64,000 bases of DNA from contig CM064665.1 of the NCBI GenBank assembly GCA_032717465.1, positions 23,262,588-23,326,587 on the forward strand. The letters run 5' to 3'. The DNA is from Coenobita brevimanus. Taxonomy: Eukaryota; Arthropoda; Malacostraca; Decapoda; Coenobitidae. Below, piece after piece: positions 46,455 to 58,159 of the stretch. The notes beneath the pieces are model-generated. The model was given only the letters and a program-made list of their open reading frames with translations, searched no databases and was not told the origin of the DNA. The position numbers and the translations under genes are program-made. Position 1 is the stretch's first letter. The number at the start of each line of letters is the position of its first letter.

Positions 46455-47440
46455 TGTTACGTTGTCCGCCTTTCCGTTCCCACGGGTGCAGCCGTTACAG
46501 CTGGGCTAGGGGGATTATGCAGTATGTATCCGTGTCATTCGCGGAGTTTACATTAGCGAGTGTTACAAGTTCTTTTGTTTCTTTCGTTCCCGCCACTGAG
46601 GGCAATTTTATTTTATACCATGCTGAGTATGCATTTGATTATTTTGATTGTCTTATGTGAGCTACCAGTATATTTAATGATGTTTTGCTTGCATTAGAAG
46701 TACCAATTCATTGTATAGAGAGAGAGAGGGGCACGAATATAAGTTCTTATTAATTAATTTGATTCATGCGTTCGCGCTTGGCCGTGCACGAGCCTTGATC
46801 AGAGGCAGTATCTTCCCAGCCAGCTTTAGTATCGGGTGTTTGTACACTCTCTCTCTCTCCCCAGTTATTTTTATGCCGAGCTGGCGTTTTCATTTAAGTT
46901 TATTTTTATTCTTTTGTTGCTGACTGAGGAAAGTAGTTATTTTATTTTGTTTTGTGACCTTGTTGTCTTTGGAGGGCCAGTCTGGCTCACCGTAGTTTCT
47001 CGCTGCCTTAATTAACGTTCCCCCAACACACGTACATACACACACACCCCTAACCCCTACACTGTTTAATCCCATCTCTTTGCACAAGGCTAGTGAGAAC
47101 TATCGTGAGCCATTAACTGCGTTCCCCCTTGGACACAGGTTAAGTAGAAGTCGTCACCACCGGAAGTAAGTGGGAGGTGTTCCTGTATACTGTCTCGGGC
47201 GGTATTACTTCCGGTAGTGACGATAGTAGGCTAGATCTATAGGTAGGCTGTTCCGTTTTATTATCACAGTACAGAGTGTTGCGTTCTTAAGTAAGTACTT
47301 TTCCGTTGCGCAGTTTTTCTCTAGTTTGCGGAGTGTCAGTGCCGGGGTCTGCGTTATTTTTGCAACGCAGTGGAGGCCGATCATCTAAGGCTGACTTGTT
47401 GTCTTTTTTGTAATAGCCCCGGGCTGGCGCCACCGTAACA
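46455..47440 (+). repeat. 5' LTR of retrotransposon B
   Basis: 986 bp, TG...CA. Differs from the 3' LTR by a 4-bp AG-run indel (about 46725), one T in a T run (about 46912) and one C in a C run (about 47022). CCGGAAGTAAG at 47160 and ATTACTTCCGG at 47205 form an inverted pair about 45 bp apart. Confidence 0.95.
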
Positions 47441-47441
47441 G

Positions 47442-47451
47442 TGGCGACCTC
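47442..47451 (+). promoter_or_regulatory. Primer-binding site of retrotransposon B
   Basis: TGGCGACCTC one base past the LTR end, identical to the core in element A. Both are also followed by CAGGATAT a few bases on. Confidence 0.6.
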
Positions 47452-47595
47452 GCCAGGATATCCTAACAGTGCCTTTTTCTTGCTAGGATATCGTTACCTT
47501 GGCTTTCTCTGTACTTTGAGGTGAAGTTGATGTGTGTGTAGTTTCTCAGTCAGCATTAGTATTTCGTTATTCAGTACTGCCATTGATTTGTCGCC

Positions 47596-48626
47596 ATGGA
47601 GTCACGCGTGTCTACACCAGATCGCGTACGTGCTGAGTCACCTGTGGATATGGAAAATATGGAACAACGAGAGGCACATAGCAAAGGTACTCCCCGTGTG
47701 AGCCCTGAGTTTGACTATGGTGCTGAAATGCCTCGTTTTGCTACCCCGCTATTACCATCTATGATGCCGCCGAGCCAGTTTAGAGCAGTTCCCCCAGGTA
47801 TGTCTAGTGCTTTCCCTGGAGTTGTTCATTCCACTCCCATATTCCCTGGAGTCTTGTCACCGGAGGCTCAGTTGCAGTTGGAGTTGAAAAAGATGGAGAT
47901 GCAGCGTGCAAAAGAAGAGAGGGAGATGGAGATGCAGCGTGCAAGAGAGGAGATGGAGTTGCAGCGTGAAAAAATGCGATTTGAGCTGGAGAAGACTTGC
48001 TTGGAGGTGACTGCCAATAGACCAACTTCAGATACCCAAACCTCAGGCCGTGCAGAGGATAGGGAGAGTTGGTTCTCAAGGAGTCTAAAATTAGTGCCAG
48101 CATTTGATGAGTTGAAGGTGACAGAATGGTTTGTTAGAGTTGAAAAGAAGGCTAGGGAGTTTGAGTGGCCAAGGCAGCGCTGGGTGGGGTTGGTATCTAA
48201 TGTGCTGAAGGGAAAAGCCTTGGAAGTGTATAATAGGTTGAGCCCTGAGGATGTAGATGATTATGATGAATTTAAAACAGCCATCCTGAAGGCATATGAA
48301 CTTAGACCAGAGGCTTATCGGTTGTTGTTCCGTGGTGCTCGGAAAAGGCCTGCTGACACCTATATGGCCTACGCCAGGTATCTGGAGGAGAGGTTAGACG
48401 AGTGGTTGCTGAGTGAGCGCCACTTCGTATAACGAGGTGCGTGAACTGCTTTTGATGGAACATTTTACCAACATGGCTGACAAAGAAATTGGTGTTAAAA
48501 TTAGGGAGAAGAGATTTAAGACCGTGAAGGAAGCAGCGACGTGGGCTGATGACCGGGTGTTTGCCTTGGGAGTATGGGGGTCAAGTATTTTCAGCATTCC
48601 AGGGAGAGGACTGTGAGTGGCCCTGC
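47596..48626 (+). pseudogene. gag: Gag of retrotransposon B, frameshifted
   Basis: Starts at the ATG at 47596. Pro-rich N-terminus, then a coiled coil built from the repeat EMQRAKEERE (about residues 95-135), then the capsid segment with FDELKVTEWFVRVEKKA and ILKAYELRPEAYRLLFR, which aligns with the gag of element A and belongs to the SCAN-related part. The frame stops at 48432 and capsid coding continues in another frame from 48413 (SYNEVRELLLMEHF, VKIREKRFKTVKEA, WADDRVFAL) to about 48585. It then shifts again near a run of five G into the pol frame (HSRERTVSG), where a TAG follows at 48627-48629. As in element A, the break comes between capsid and zinc knuckle. Confidence 0.85.
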
Positions 48627-49953
48627 CTAGGATAAATCTCCCGTGAATCAGTCCAAGGGAAGTACTGAGGCGAAAAAGAATTCAGGGAGAAAGAGCCCTG
48701 TATCCAGTTCGAAGCTAGTTTGTTACTTTTGCAAACAGAGTGGGCACATCAAGCCTAACTGCCCTAAGTGGAAGGCCTCCCAAAATGCCAAACCAGTGGC
48801 ACTAATTGTAGGTTCGAGTCAGGTGAACGAGAGGAGTTGGGAGAGTGGTAACGGTGAGGGAGAAGTCTGTGGAAAGCTGGAGTGCAGCCGGCTGTGCTCG
48901 CTGCCAGCTCAGGCTGGAAAAGTTACCCAACATGCTACGCCACCTCCGGATGAACTGCCTCAGAAATCGTCCCTAGACTGGTGTAAACCTTTTATGTGTC
49001 ACGGCACAGTGAAAATTCATGGGATCAGTTATCCAGTTACTGTGGCTCGTGATACCTGTGCACAACAGTCTGTGTGCAGAAACGTGACTGGAGGGCCTGT
49101 AAACTCAGGGAAGTATGTGCTGTGTAGAGGCATGAACTCAGATGAATACTATGATTATGTTCATGTGGAACTCGATTGCCCCATTGTTCAGGCTGCAGCT
49201 CAAGTAGCTGTTGCTGATGTAATGCCAGTAGAGGGGATTGATTTTCTGCTGGGGAACGACCTGGCTGGGGAGAAAGTATTTCCATCTCTTCCCCCACCAG
49301 TTGTTGTGGCAGAGAAGTGTTTTGACGCCCCAGAAATTGGTATTGAAGTTGATGCAGAAGTGGAAGCCATGTTCCCGGTCTGTGCAATTACAAGATCTAT
49401 GGCACAGGTTGCAGCCCGGGAGGAAGAACTGGTGAAGTCACAGGTTCTTGAGGTCGACTGTGGTGAGGCAGGGCCACCAATGGAGGAACCTAGTGAGCAG
49501 AGTGTTGCTGTAGTGGGTGAGGAGAGTGGGAATGCGTGCATGGGCGCCGCCCCACTTCCCACTCAGGACACTAGAGGTGGTGTTGAGTGTGTCTGTGTGG
49601 AGACTGAACCCAGCCCATCGACTGAATTAGGAGAATTTCAGGACGCTGGGGTCGACTGTGGGGATGCAGGACCACCGTCAAACGCGCCTGAGGAACAGAG
49701 TGTCACTGTTGAGGGTAGAGGTGATGATGATGTCAGTGTGGAGTCTGACATTCCTCCCCCTGTCGAGTGTACTAGAGGTGACGCTGAGATTAATCGCACA
49801 TCACAATCCAGTGTCCAGACCAGTCCCTTATCTCAGTCCTCAGTAGAGCTGGCGGGTGTTGGGCCAGCAGAATTGAGGGAAGCAACAGGAGGATGTAACA
49901 TTAAAGCCCTTGTTTGCTCGAGTAGGGGAAGAAAGAAGTATGGAGTGTGGTAA
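48627..49953 (+). pseudogene. pol: Zinc knuckle and protease part of pol, retrotransposon B
   Basis: Open after the TAG at 48627. The apparent first codon at 48643 is GTG, so this is a stop-to-stop segment, not an independent gene. It has a CCHC zinc knuckle CYFCKQSGHIKPNC (48721-48762), and an aspartic protease site reading RDTCAQQSV (49048-49074), where Gly of the DTG triad is Cys. This should abolish or weaken the protease. FLLGNDLAGEKVFP matches FLLGNDIGGSQVCP of element A. The remainder is a long acidic spacer with duplicated modules (CGEAGPPMEEPSEQSV / CGDAGPPSNAPEEQSV). The frame ends at TAA 49951-49953. Confidence 0.85.
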
Positions 49954-51247
49954 GGAGGAGTTCCTGATTAAAGACAATGTTTTACATCGCCGCGATGGAC
50001 GCCCACTGACGCCACGGTGGATGGAGGAGTGGGTGAGTTTGTGCAGGTGGTGGTTCCTGTGCAGTATAGGGTGCCGTTAATACAGTTAGCACATGAGGGA
50101 CCTTTAGCGGGTCACTTGGGAAACAGAAAGACAGTGCAGCGCTTAAGATATAATTTTTGGTGGCCTAGTATGCCGGGACAAGTTGCTGCGTACATCAAGA
50201 GCTGTCACACGTGTCAGATAGTGGGCAAGCCTAATCAAGTTCTTCCTGTGGCCCCTTTGATTCCCATTCCTGCAGTTGAACCTCCGTTTACCCGGGTAAT
50301 CATTGATATCGTGGGCCCTTTACCTCCTACTTCTGCTGGAAACAAGTATTTGTTAACCATAATGGATGTTACAACGCGATACCCAGAGGCTATACCAATC
50401 AGAAGCATGCAGGCGAAGTCAGTAGTCAAGCAACTTATCCTGTTCTTTACTCATTTTGGCCTGCCCAAGGAGTTGCAGTCAGACCGTGGGTGAATTTTAC
50501 ATCTAATTTGTTTAAGCAGACAATGACAGAGTTGGGCATCAAACACATTTTGTCCAGTGCCTACCATCCGCAGTCACAAGGTGCCCTGGAGAGGCATCAT
50601 CAGACCTTAAAGACCATGCTGCGCACCTTCTGCTATGATAGTGGAAAGGATTGGGACTTAGCGGTACCCTTTGTTATGTTTGCAGTGAGAGAGGTACCAA
50701 CTGAGTCGTTAGGGTTTTCACCCAATGAGTTAGTGTTTGGGCACAGAGTTCGTGGTCCCTTGGATGTGGTGCGAGAGGCCTGGAGTAACAACAAATCTGG
50801 CAACCAGGAATCCATGCTTGACTATGTCTGCCGCACTCGGGAGAGACTGCATTGCGCTTTAGAAAGCTTGCCCGTGACCATCTAATCGGGGCTCAAGCGA
50901 AAATGAAGGCTCATTACGATAAGAAGGTCAGAAGTCGTGAGTTTAAGCAAGGAGATGAAGTTTTGGCACTGCTGCTCATGCAAGGAAAACCTCTGGCAGC
51001 TAGATTCAGTGGTCCTTATATTGTGAAGAAGAGAGTTGGGGAACTTGACTATCTAATTGTTACCCCAGATAGGCGGAAGAGTACTCAGTTGTGCCACATT
51101 AATATGTTGAAGCCATACTACCGCCCAGTTGATTCTCATTGTGGGATGACTGCTGATGTCTCTCACCTGGGATGTGAAGGACGGGGAAAGGAGGACGTGG
51201 CATCAAAGGAACGTGCTGTGGAGGAGCTGTTGGTGCCGGTGATGTGA
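49954..51247 (+). pseudogene. pol: Integrase of retrotransposon B, frameshifted
   Basis: About 49925-50030 reads in a second frame (LIKDNVLHRRDGRPLTP) before returning to the first. The HHCC zinc module (HEGPLAGHLGNRKTV, CHTCQIVG) lies at about 50088-50230, and the first catalytic Asp in IIDIVGPLPP (about 50305). The second Asp sits in QSDRG immediately before a one-base frame change at about 50491. The Glu is in GALERHH (about 50590). A further frame change lies at about 50865, before the C-terminal LIGAQAKMKAHYDKK and the GPY/F module (FSGPYIVKKR, HINMLKPYY; to about 51120). Catalytic residues survive; the reading frame does not. Confidence 0.87.
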
Positions 51248-51342
51248 GTAGTGGACCAGGGTTACAGCCACAGTCCTGGAAGGTGACTTTGGAGTGGACG
51301 TTGAGGGAACCAGGGATAAGAGCGCTCCTGTAGTTTTGGCGG

Positions 51343-52836
51343 TTGGTAGTGAGTTGGAGGAGCAGGAGGAAGTGCTTAGTCGTGGTGAGATGTTACCAGC
51401 TGACCTATGGGAGGGCAATGGTTATGCAGCTCTGGTGGAGAAAATTGCGACACCTTGATCCAGTAAAGCGAGAAGAGCTGTGCAACAGATTATGGAAACA
51501 TCCGAAAGTTTTTGGAGATTCACCGGGATTGACAACTTGGGCTACTCATGACATTGACGTTGGGGATAGTAAGCCTGTAAAATTAGCTCCCTACCGCATC
51601 AACCCTATCAGACAGAAAGCTCTCGATAATGAGATCAAGTATATGTTGGACCATGGATTGATCAAGAGGAGTTTCAGTGAGTGGAGTTCACCAGTTACCT
51701 TGCAGCCGAAGCCAGATGGGAAGGTTAGGTTGTGTGTGGACTTCCGGAAAGTTAATTCACTGTCTAAGACCGATGCTTATCCTTTACCTCGGGTCGATGA
51801 CTCCGTGGACAAGGTGGGAAATGCCACTTATATCACCAAACTTGACTTAGTAAAGGATACTGGCAGGTCCCGCTGACGGAACGGGCTAAACAAGTGGCTA
51901 GCTTTGTTGTCAGTGGTGCAGTATATCAGTGCCAGGTGATGCCTTATGGATTGAAGAATGCTCCAGCCACTTTCCAGAGGCTTATGGATAAAGTGGTGGA
52001 TGGCATACCCAATTGTGTCGTTTACATCGATGATGTCATTGTGTATGACACCAAGTGGGAGGAGCACCTTGATCATGTGGAAATGCTCATTAAGCGGTTG
52101 GAGGAAGCTGGCTTAGTAGTCAACTTGAACAAGTGCGTAGTTCGTACGTGCTAAGGTCCAGTACCTTGGATTTGTTGTGGGACATGGGCAAGTGGCTCCA
52201 TCTCGGGCTAAGGTGGATGCCATTTCCAACTTTGCAGCACCCCAGTGTCGCCGTGCCCTCCAGCGATTTTTGGGCATGATCGGCTATTACCGAAGATTCA
52301 TTGGGAATTACTCCACAGTGCTTGCCCTCTTACTGACATTGCGCAAGGATAAGAAGTGGCAGTGGACAGCCGGAGTGTGAGCAAGCTTTATTACGGTTAA
52401 GTCTCTGCTGTGCCACCACCCTATATTGCGTGCACCAGATTTTGACAAACCTTTTGTGCTGGCAGTTGATGCTAGCCGAGTAGGGGTAGGAGCAGTGTTG
52501 ATGCAGCCAGATGAGGGCCAGGTTGAACATCCCATATCATACTTCTCAAAGAAGTTTAATAGAGCCCAGAAGAACTATTCCGTCATAGAGCAGGAGTTAT
52601 TGGCGATTATCCTGGCCCTGCAACACTTTGCTGTCTACCTGCCCCCTTTTGGCCCTGTGATCAAGATTTATTCAGACCATCATCCCCTGCAGTTTTTGAA
52701 CAAGTTTAAATTTAAGAACCAGCGTTTGACCCGCTGGAGTTTGCTTTTGCAAGAGTACAATTTAGAAGTTAGGCATATTAAGGGGACTGATAACGTAATT
52801 GCTGATTGTTTATCCAGGGAGGGGTCAGGGTCTTGA
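51343..52836 (+). pseudogene. pol: Reverse transcriptase and RNase H of retrotransposon B, frameshifted
   Basis: Reverse transcriptase begins at about 51500. LDLVKD (about 51840) holds the first catalytic Asp, with a one-base loss in the GYWQ codons right after it. YIDDV is at about 52023. A one-base gain lies near 52139, and an in-frame TGA at 52378-52380. RNase H follows with AVDASRVGVGAVL, IEQELLAIILAL and YSDHHPLQFLNKF, ending VIADCLSR and a stop at 52834-52836. RT lies downstream of integrase, as in element A. Most lesions are single-base and several are in or beside short homopolymers. Confidence 0.9.
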
Positions 52837-52873
52837 TTCGAAAATTTTGATCCAGGGCTCAAAATTTTCCCTT

Positions 52874-52884
52874 GGGAAGGAAGG
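52874..52884 (+). promoter_or_regulatory. Polypurine tract of retrotransposon B
   Basis: GGGAAGGAAGG two bases upstream of the 3' LTR. Confidence 0.75.
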
Positions 52885-52886
52885 CG

Positions 52887-53868
52887 TGTTACGTTGTCCG
52901 CCTTTCCGTTCCCACGGGTGCAGCCGTTACAGCTGGGCTAGGGGGATTATGCAGTATGTATCCGTGTCATTCGCGGAGTTTACATTAGCGAGTGTTACAA
53001 GTTCTTTTGTTTCTTTCGTTCCCGCCACTGAGGGCAATTTTATTTTATACCATGCTGAGTATGCATTTGATTATTTTGATTGTCTTATGTGAGCTACCAG
53101 TATATTTAATGATGTTTTGCTTGCATTAGAAGTACCAATTCATTGTATAGAGAGAGGGGCACGAATATAAGTTCTTATTAATTAATTTGATTCATGCGTT
53201 CGCGCTTGGCCGTGCACGAGCCTTGATCAGAGGCAGTATCTTCCCAGCCAGCTTTAGTATCGGGTGTTTGTACACTCTCTCTCTCTCCCCAGTTATTTTT
53301 ATGCCGAGCTGGCGTTTTCATTTAAGTTTATTTTTATTCTTTTTGTTGCTGACTGAGGAAAGTAGTTATTTTATTTTGTTTTGTGACCTTGTTGTCTTTG
53401 GAGGGCCAGTCTGGCTCACCGTAGTTTCTCGCTGCCTTAATTAACGTTCCCCAACACACGTACATACACACACACCCCTAACCCCTACACTGTTTAATCC
53501 CATCTCTTTGCACAAGGCTAGTGAGAACTATCGTGAGCCATTAACTGCGTTCCCCCTTGGACACAGGTTAAGTAGAAGTCGTCACCACCGGAAGTAAGTG
53601 GGAGGTGTTCCTGTATACTGTCTCGGGCGGTATTACTTCCGGTAGTGACGATAGTAGGCTAGATCTATAGGTAGGCTGTTCCGTTTTATTATCACAGTAC
53701 AGAGTGTTGCGTTCTTAAGTAAGTACTTTTCCGTTGCGCAGTTTTTCTCTAGTTTGCGGAGTGTCAGTGCCGGGGTCTGCGTTATTTTTGCAACGCAGTG
53801 GAGGCCGATCATCTAAGGCTGACTTGTTGTCTTTTTTGTAATAGCCCCGGGCTGGCGCCACCGTAACA
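52887..53868 (+). repeat. 3' LTR of retrotransposon B
   Basis: 982 bp, TG...CA. It is identical to the 5' LTR apart from three simple-run indels. Confidence 0.95.
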
Positions 53869-53879
53869 ATATATACAGT

Positions 53880-54330
53880 ATATATATCGCTCAATTCCTT
53901 CCTTCCTTTCTGTCTTTCTTTACTTCATTCTTTCCCCGTCCTTCTGCCTATGGGTAACTTGACTCACCCTCTTTTGTCTTTCTGTCCTTCATTCCTTCCT
54001 CTTCCTTCTGCCTGTGGGTGACTCAACACTGAGTGACAAGCCGAATGGTTTCCTGTACACAAGAAAACCATTTACTACGCTGGGTGGTAACTATATAACC
54101 AAATTATGGCGCCTGGTGGTTTAGTGGGTAATTACGGCGCTCCAATCGGATTGAGCCGGAGAAGATTTATATCCAAGGGATGGTTGGGTTATTGCTCACG
54201 TAATACCACTCAGGGATGAGTGAGGCTGGTCACTCTCATCTTGAATGTCAGGACAAACTTGTTTAGCTCCGGGCTCCTACGCTCCTCATGGGGAAGCGTA
54301 GGGTTGGATGATGGATGGTTGGATATATAA
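53880..54330 (+). repeat. tRNA-like dispersed repeat, copy 4 (about 450 bp)
   Basis: Plus-oriented full copy: CTTCCTTCC-rich pyrimidine part, hairpin AATGGTTTCC...AAAACCATT (54043-54072), GGGTGGTAACTATATAACC, the head GGCGCCTGGTGGTTTAGTGG (54109-54128), CGGATTGAGCC, CACTCAGGGATGAGT, GGGCTCCTACGCTCCTC and a GGATGATGGATGG end. Matches copy 2 at 21661-22155 in reverse. Confidence 0.6.
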
Positions 54331-54331
54331 A

Positions 54332-54419
<88 letters not shown>
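54329..54419. repeat. (AT)n microsatellite
   Basis: AT run of about 90 bp with one AAA interruption. Confidence 0.95.
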
Positions 54420-54421
<2 letters not shown>

Positions 54422-54486
54422 CAATAGATTTTTTTTTTTTAATGACTGAACGGAGGAAGGAAAAATTAATGATTAAAAAAATAATA

Positions 54487-55640
54487 ATCCATACACAAGA
54501 TTACTGGTGTCCTCTGTTCATAAAATCTCTGTAACAGTTAGACTTGAACAGCTGTGGGTTGAAATTTGGAGGGAAAGAACTCTAGGGAAGCGAGTTCCAG
54601 AGTGATGCATTTCGGGGAATGAAAGAATTCTGATACGCAGAAGTTCTGCAATATGGCTGAGTGACATTCCAGTCATGAGCGCTACCAGATGCCCGTGTAG
54701 CACGAGGGAAGACATGGAGAGGTGGCACCATGGATGCAACTTCGTCTGAGCATTTGCCATAAAAATATCTGTAAAATAATGCAAGGGAGGCAACATTCCT
54801 TCTTACTTGCATGGGAGGTAGTTTATTTGTAATGGCAGGGTTCTTAATAATTCTAACAGCTTTGTTCTGAATTTTATCTAGTTGTTTTAATGCAACCTCT
54901 CCACATCCATTCCACAAGGGTGAGCAATATTCAAGCTGAGAGCGCACATGACTCTTACAAATTATAGCTAACTTCTCAACAGCGAAGAAGTTACGGACTC
55001 TGTACAATAATCCAAGTTTCTTTGAGGTGGTTTTAGCAAGTGATCTAACATGAGAGGTCCAGCTGAGGGCATTGTTAAGTGAGACGCCGAGAATTTCAGT
55101 ACTTTTGGAGATAGGAATATTAGTGGCGCTGAAGGTAATGTCCGAATCTGGCAATATCTGTCTATTAGTAAACTGTATATATTTAGTTTTACTAGCATTA
55201 AAAGAGACAAGGTTGTTTTGTTCCCATTCACTGATCGTAGATAGATCTTGATTTATGGAGATGGCTGTACTGAGTTGAAAGGTAGAGATATTAGACTTTG
55301 TAAATGGGTGGCTGAGTGTGAATGAACTATGTAGTGTTGAGTCATCTGCGTATGAATGGATGGGATTGTGGGTGACAGATATCATTAATATGAACCAGGA
55401 ATAGGGTTGGCGCCAGAACCGACCCGTGGGGCACGCCGGAGTTGAGTGGAAGTTGGAATATACATCATTTACTTTTACTCTTATTTTCCTGTCACTAGGT
55501 TATGAAGAAATCAAAGGAACAAAAGACGTTAGTCCATAGCAAGGGAGTTTGGACAGCAGGGAATGGTGCCATACTCTGTCGAAGGCTTTAGAAATATTAA
55601 GAGCCACTGCATGAAGATAGCAAGAACAATAAGCAAAGCT
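54487..55640 (-). pseudogene. Jockey/CR1-like LINE 3' half, decayed
   Basis: Read on minus. From about 55615: ISKAFDRVWHHSLLSKLP, in which the residue usually Asp before ISKAFD is Asn; then SGVPHGSVLAPTLFLVHIND (about 55440-55380) and a 267-codon frame (54582-55385) with the RT box SYADDSTLH, NASKTKYIQF, LGVSLNNALSWTSHV, KKLGLLYRVRNFF and LEYCSPLWNGC. It ends with SFIPRNASLWNSLP. A frame change or stop follows just before the C-terminal FPPNFNPQLFKSNCYR. The 5' half including the endonuclease is missing. The unusually long clean frame suggests moderate age, but the motif A change argues it is dead. Confidence 0.85.
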
Positions 55641-57495
55641 GACTACTGTGCTGAATTTTGAACCCCAGAGCATCGCTTCAGTATACGATTAAATTGTAAG
55701 AACGTTGGGGTACCGAGGAGATGAATGTCAAAAGGAGCACAGAGGAGGTGGAAAGAGACAGTGTCGGTAAGTGTAGGTATGTGAGACGAGAGGACTAAGG
55801 CTGAGGTAAAGAATTGCTGTGAAGTAAAAAAAAGAAGCAGAGATGATGAAATATGCATTAGAAAGGGAAGTAACCCGTTAGGAGGCGAGGGGAAGAAATG
55901 GTGAAGAGAGAGAGAGAGAGAGACAGAGAGGGTTAATGTTATTCCTACTACATAATACAAGAAACACAAATCACATTCTTGCCTCGTGTTTCAGACGTAC
56001 GCCCATACTTCGAGGGGTGGAGCAAACGAAAGTTTTATCTACATTTATAGACCTGACAAAATTCATCAGTTTCTGTTTAAACTGAATATGAATAATCAGT
56101 GCAGTGCAGTGGTTTTCGAGAGAGGACGGTGGTGGTTATTCGGGTCTTCTCAGGCGTCTTCAGATTCACCCAATTGTTTCTGGTAAATGCGTGCCTTTGG
56201 ATCTTGCTTAGGAGGATGTGTGAAAAATCAGCCATATTTGTGAATGAATTTTGAGATATGTTAATAGATGTCTTTCAGGAGAGGTGTCGACACATGTCTT
56301 TCAGGAGAGGGTAAGGTGGGCAGAGCTGAGTGGGCAAGGTAGGCTATGGTGATGTTTGGTGGTGCAATGGGACATGCTGAATGAAGTATACCTTTTGAAG
56401 ACGGGTGCTGTAAAGATGACTGGAAGGTGTAACTTAAAACTGGGGGAGCGTGAAACATACAGGGGTGGGGAGAAAGGTAAAGAGGCATGGGGCAGGACAG
56501 TGATGCAAGGTGTGCCAGTGCAGGAAGAGGACACTCTGTGAAGATGGATGTGTAAGGAACCTTATCGATGTAATGGTTTAGAGGATAGTCGAGAGGGAGG
56601 GATGCCGAGAGATAATGGTGGGTGGAGGTGGGAATTATATCTTGTGCAGGTGGGCGTTATTGGTAGAATGGTAGTCGAAGCATTTAGTTAGAAAAAATAT
56701 TCACCACTTCAAAGCAGAATGCTTGGGAAGGATGAAAGGGAGTAAGCGGGAGAGGTAGGGATAGTGGTGAGTGCTGATGTATGCTGGTGATAGTATGTCC
56801 TGTGATGATGTGTGATATACAGTAGGTAGGTCGGGAATGTGTATGTCAAAGGTGGGGATGCAATCACTTTCATGATATCCGCCACACCAGAACAGAAGTG
56901 GGTGGAACTGACTGATGGTAGTTTGTGATGGGGTAAAGGCGGACAAGTACACCCTGTGAAGATAGGAGTTATGTGAGGGGTGTGATGGAAATTGAGTGGT
57001 GTAGGTGGACAGAAATGGGCGGGACGGGCTGGGACGATGGTGGGTGGTGAGGAAAGGCGAGCATAATAACTTTTAGATGATGGATGTTGTATGTTGGCCG
57101 CTGTAGGCTTGGTATAGTTGCAATTTGTTTTCGCAGAACTTTAATAGCAGGAAGACCACATACACACACCATTTTCATATATCGGATGTTTCATTTCATA
57201 GGTAAAAAAATGAGTCCCCGTACTGTAGGGGTAACCCTTTAGGACGTTAAGTTGTCTGTTTTATACTTGCAACCAGCTGAGCAACTAATTCAGCATAAAA
57301 TTGGGTTCCCGTTCTCCCAGGGTTAAGGTCTGTGTAAAACAATATCGTGACACACGTGGCTCCATCCACCTTCCTACTCACCGCCACCCTCCCCACTCAC
57401 AGTTCAACCCCAGGGGATACGAGGATACCAGGGCCAGGAGTAGTGGTGACGGCCCTGGGGAATGTGGTGGGAGCTGGGACGAAGAGAGACCCTGC
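55641..57495. other. No recognisable gene
   Basis: Purine-rich on plus. Contains a (GA)n run at about 55905-55930 and a short duplicated word TCTTTCAGGAGAGG at 56270 and 56298. Frames over it have no recognisable domain. Confidence 0.4.
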
Positions 57496-57715
57496 AGTGG
57501 GGTGTAATTGAGTGTAGTGTTGTACTGGGGTGTAGAGGAATATAGTGGGTTGTGTGTGCAGCGGGGTGTAACTGAGGGTTGTTGAGTGTAGCAGGGTGTT
57601 GTTGAATGCTTTGCGGTCTATGTACAGTAGTTAAGCGTGGTGGGGTGTAGTTAAATGAAGTAGGGTGTAGCTGAGTAGTTGAGTGTACTGGAATGTAACT
57701 GAGTAGCTCATTAAG
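57496..57715. repeat. GT-rich minisatellite, unit about 20 bp
   Basis: Degenerate units of the form GGGGTGTAGTTGAGTGTAGT, about ten copies with many changes. Confidence 0.65.
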
Positions 57716-57985
57716 TTCGTGATGTTCCTTCACCAAAAACATCGATGTCCCAGAACACCCAGCAGTCCCCACCTCCCAACTTTTAAACGCTGCAGCACTT
57801 CGTCTCTAGTGTATACTTTTCCTTATCAACACCACAGTTAACTTCATCATAATCAACATCACCAGAGAAGGCAAACAGCCATCATTCTTTACCCTAACCA
57901 AGCTGCATCCTTACCATTTTCTTACCTTGTTCAGCCTTGTTTCTTAATAACTATAGTACACCAACCTTCCCCACATCACAAGTAA

Positions 57986-57989
<4 letters not shown>

Positions 57990-58042
<53 letters not shown>
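57990..58042. repeat. (CT)n microsatellite
   Basis: CT run of about 53 bp. Confidence 0.95.
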
Positions 58043-58044
<2 letters not shown>

Positions 58045-58159
58045 GACGATAATCTTTTAACCACTACCGGCAATGCCTCCCCAGGACGTTTATACCACAC
58101 CACGTCCACCAACAGGATGGCAGAAGGCAGCAAGAATAATATAAAAAAAGATGACATTT

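Larger units (their letters stand above)
46455..53868 (+). mobile_element. Gmr1-like Ty3/Gypsy LTR retrotransposon B, coding region disrupted
   Basis: A 7414-bp element on plus: 5' LTR (46455-47440), primer-binding site, gag, zinc knuckle/protease, integrase, reverse transcriptase, RNase H, polypurine tract, 3' LTR (52887-53868). Flanked by ATAT on both sides (46451-46454, 53869-53872). The LTRs differ only by three short indels in simple-sequence runs; I found no substitution. The coding region nevertheless carries about ten frameshifts or stops. The enzyme order, SCAN-like gag, primer-binding core and LTR ends are those of element A, so the two are relatives. Confidence 0.92.

Noticed and set aside
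47804..49562. Minus-strand frames over the gag and protease region of retrotransposon B
   Set aside because: They are antisense shadows of the plus-strand polyprotein and have no motifs of their own.
46455..53868. Envelope gene in retrotransposon B
   Set aside because: RNase H ends about 50 bp from the 3' LTR and leaves no room for another gene; element A likewise has only about 60 bp there.
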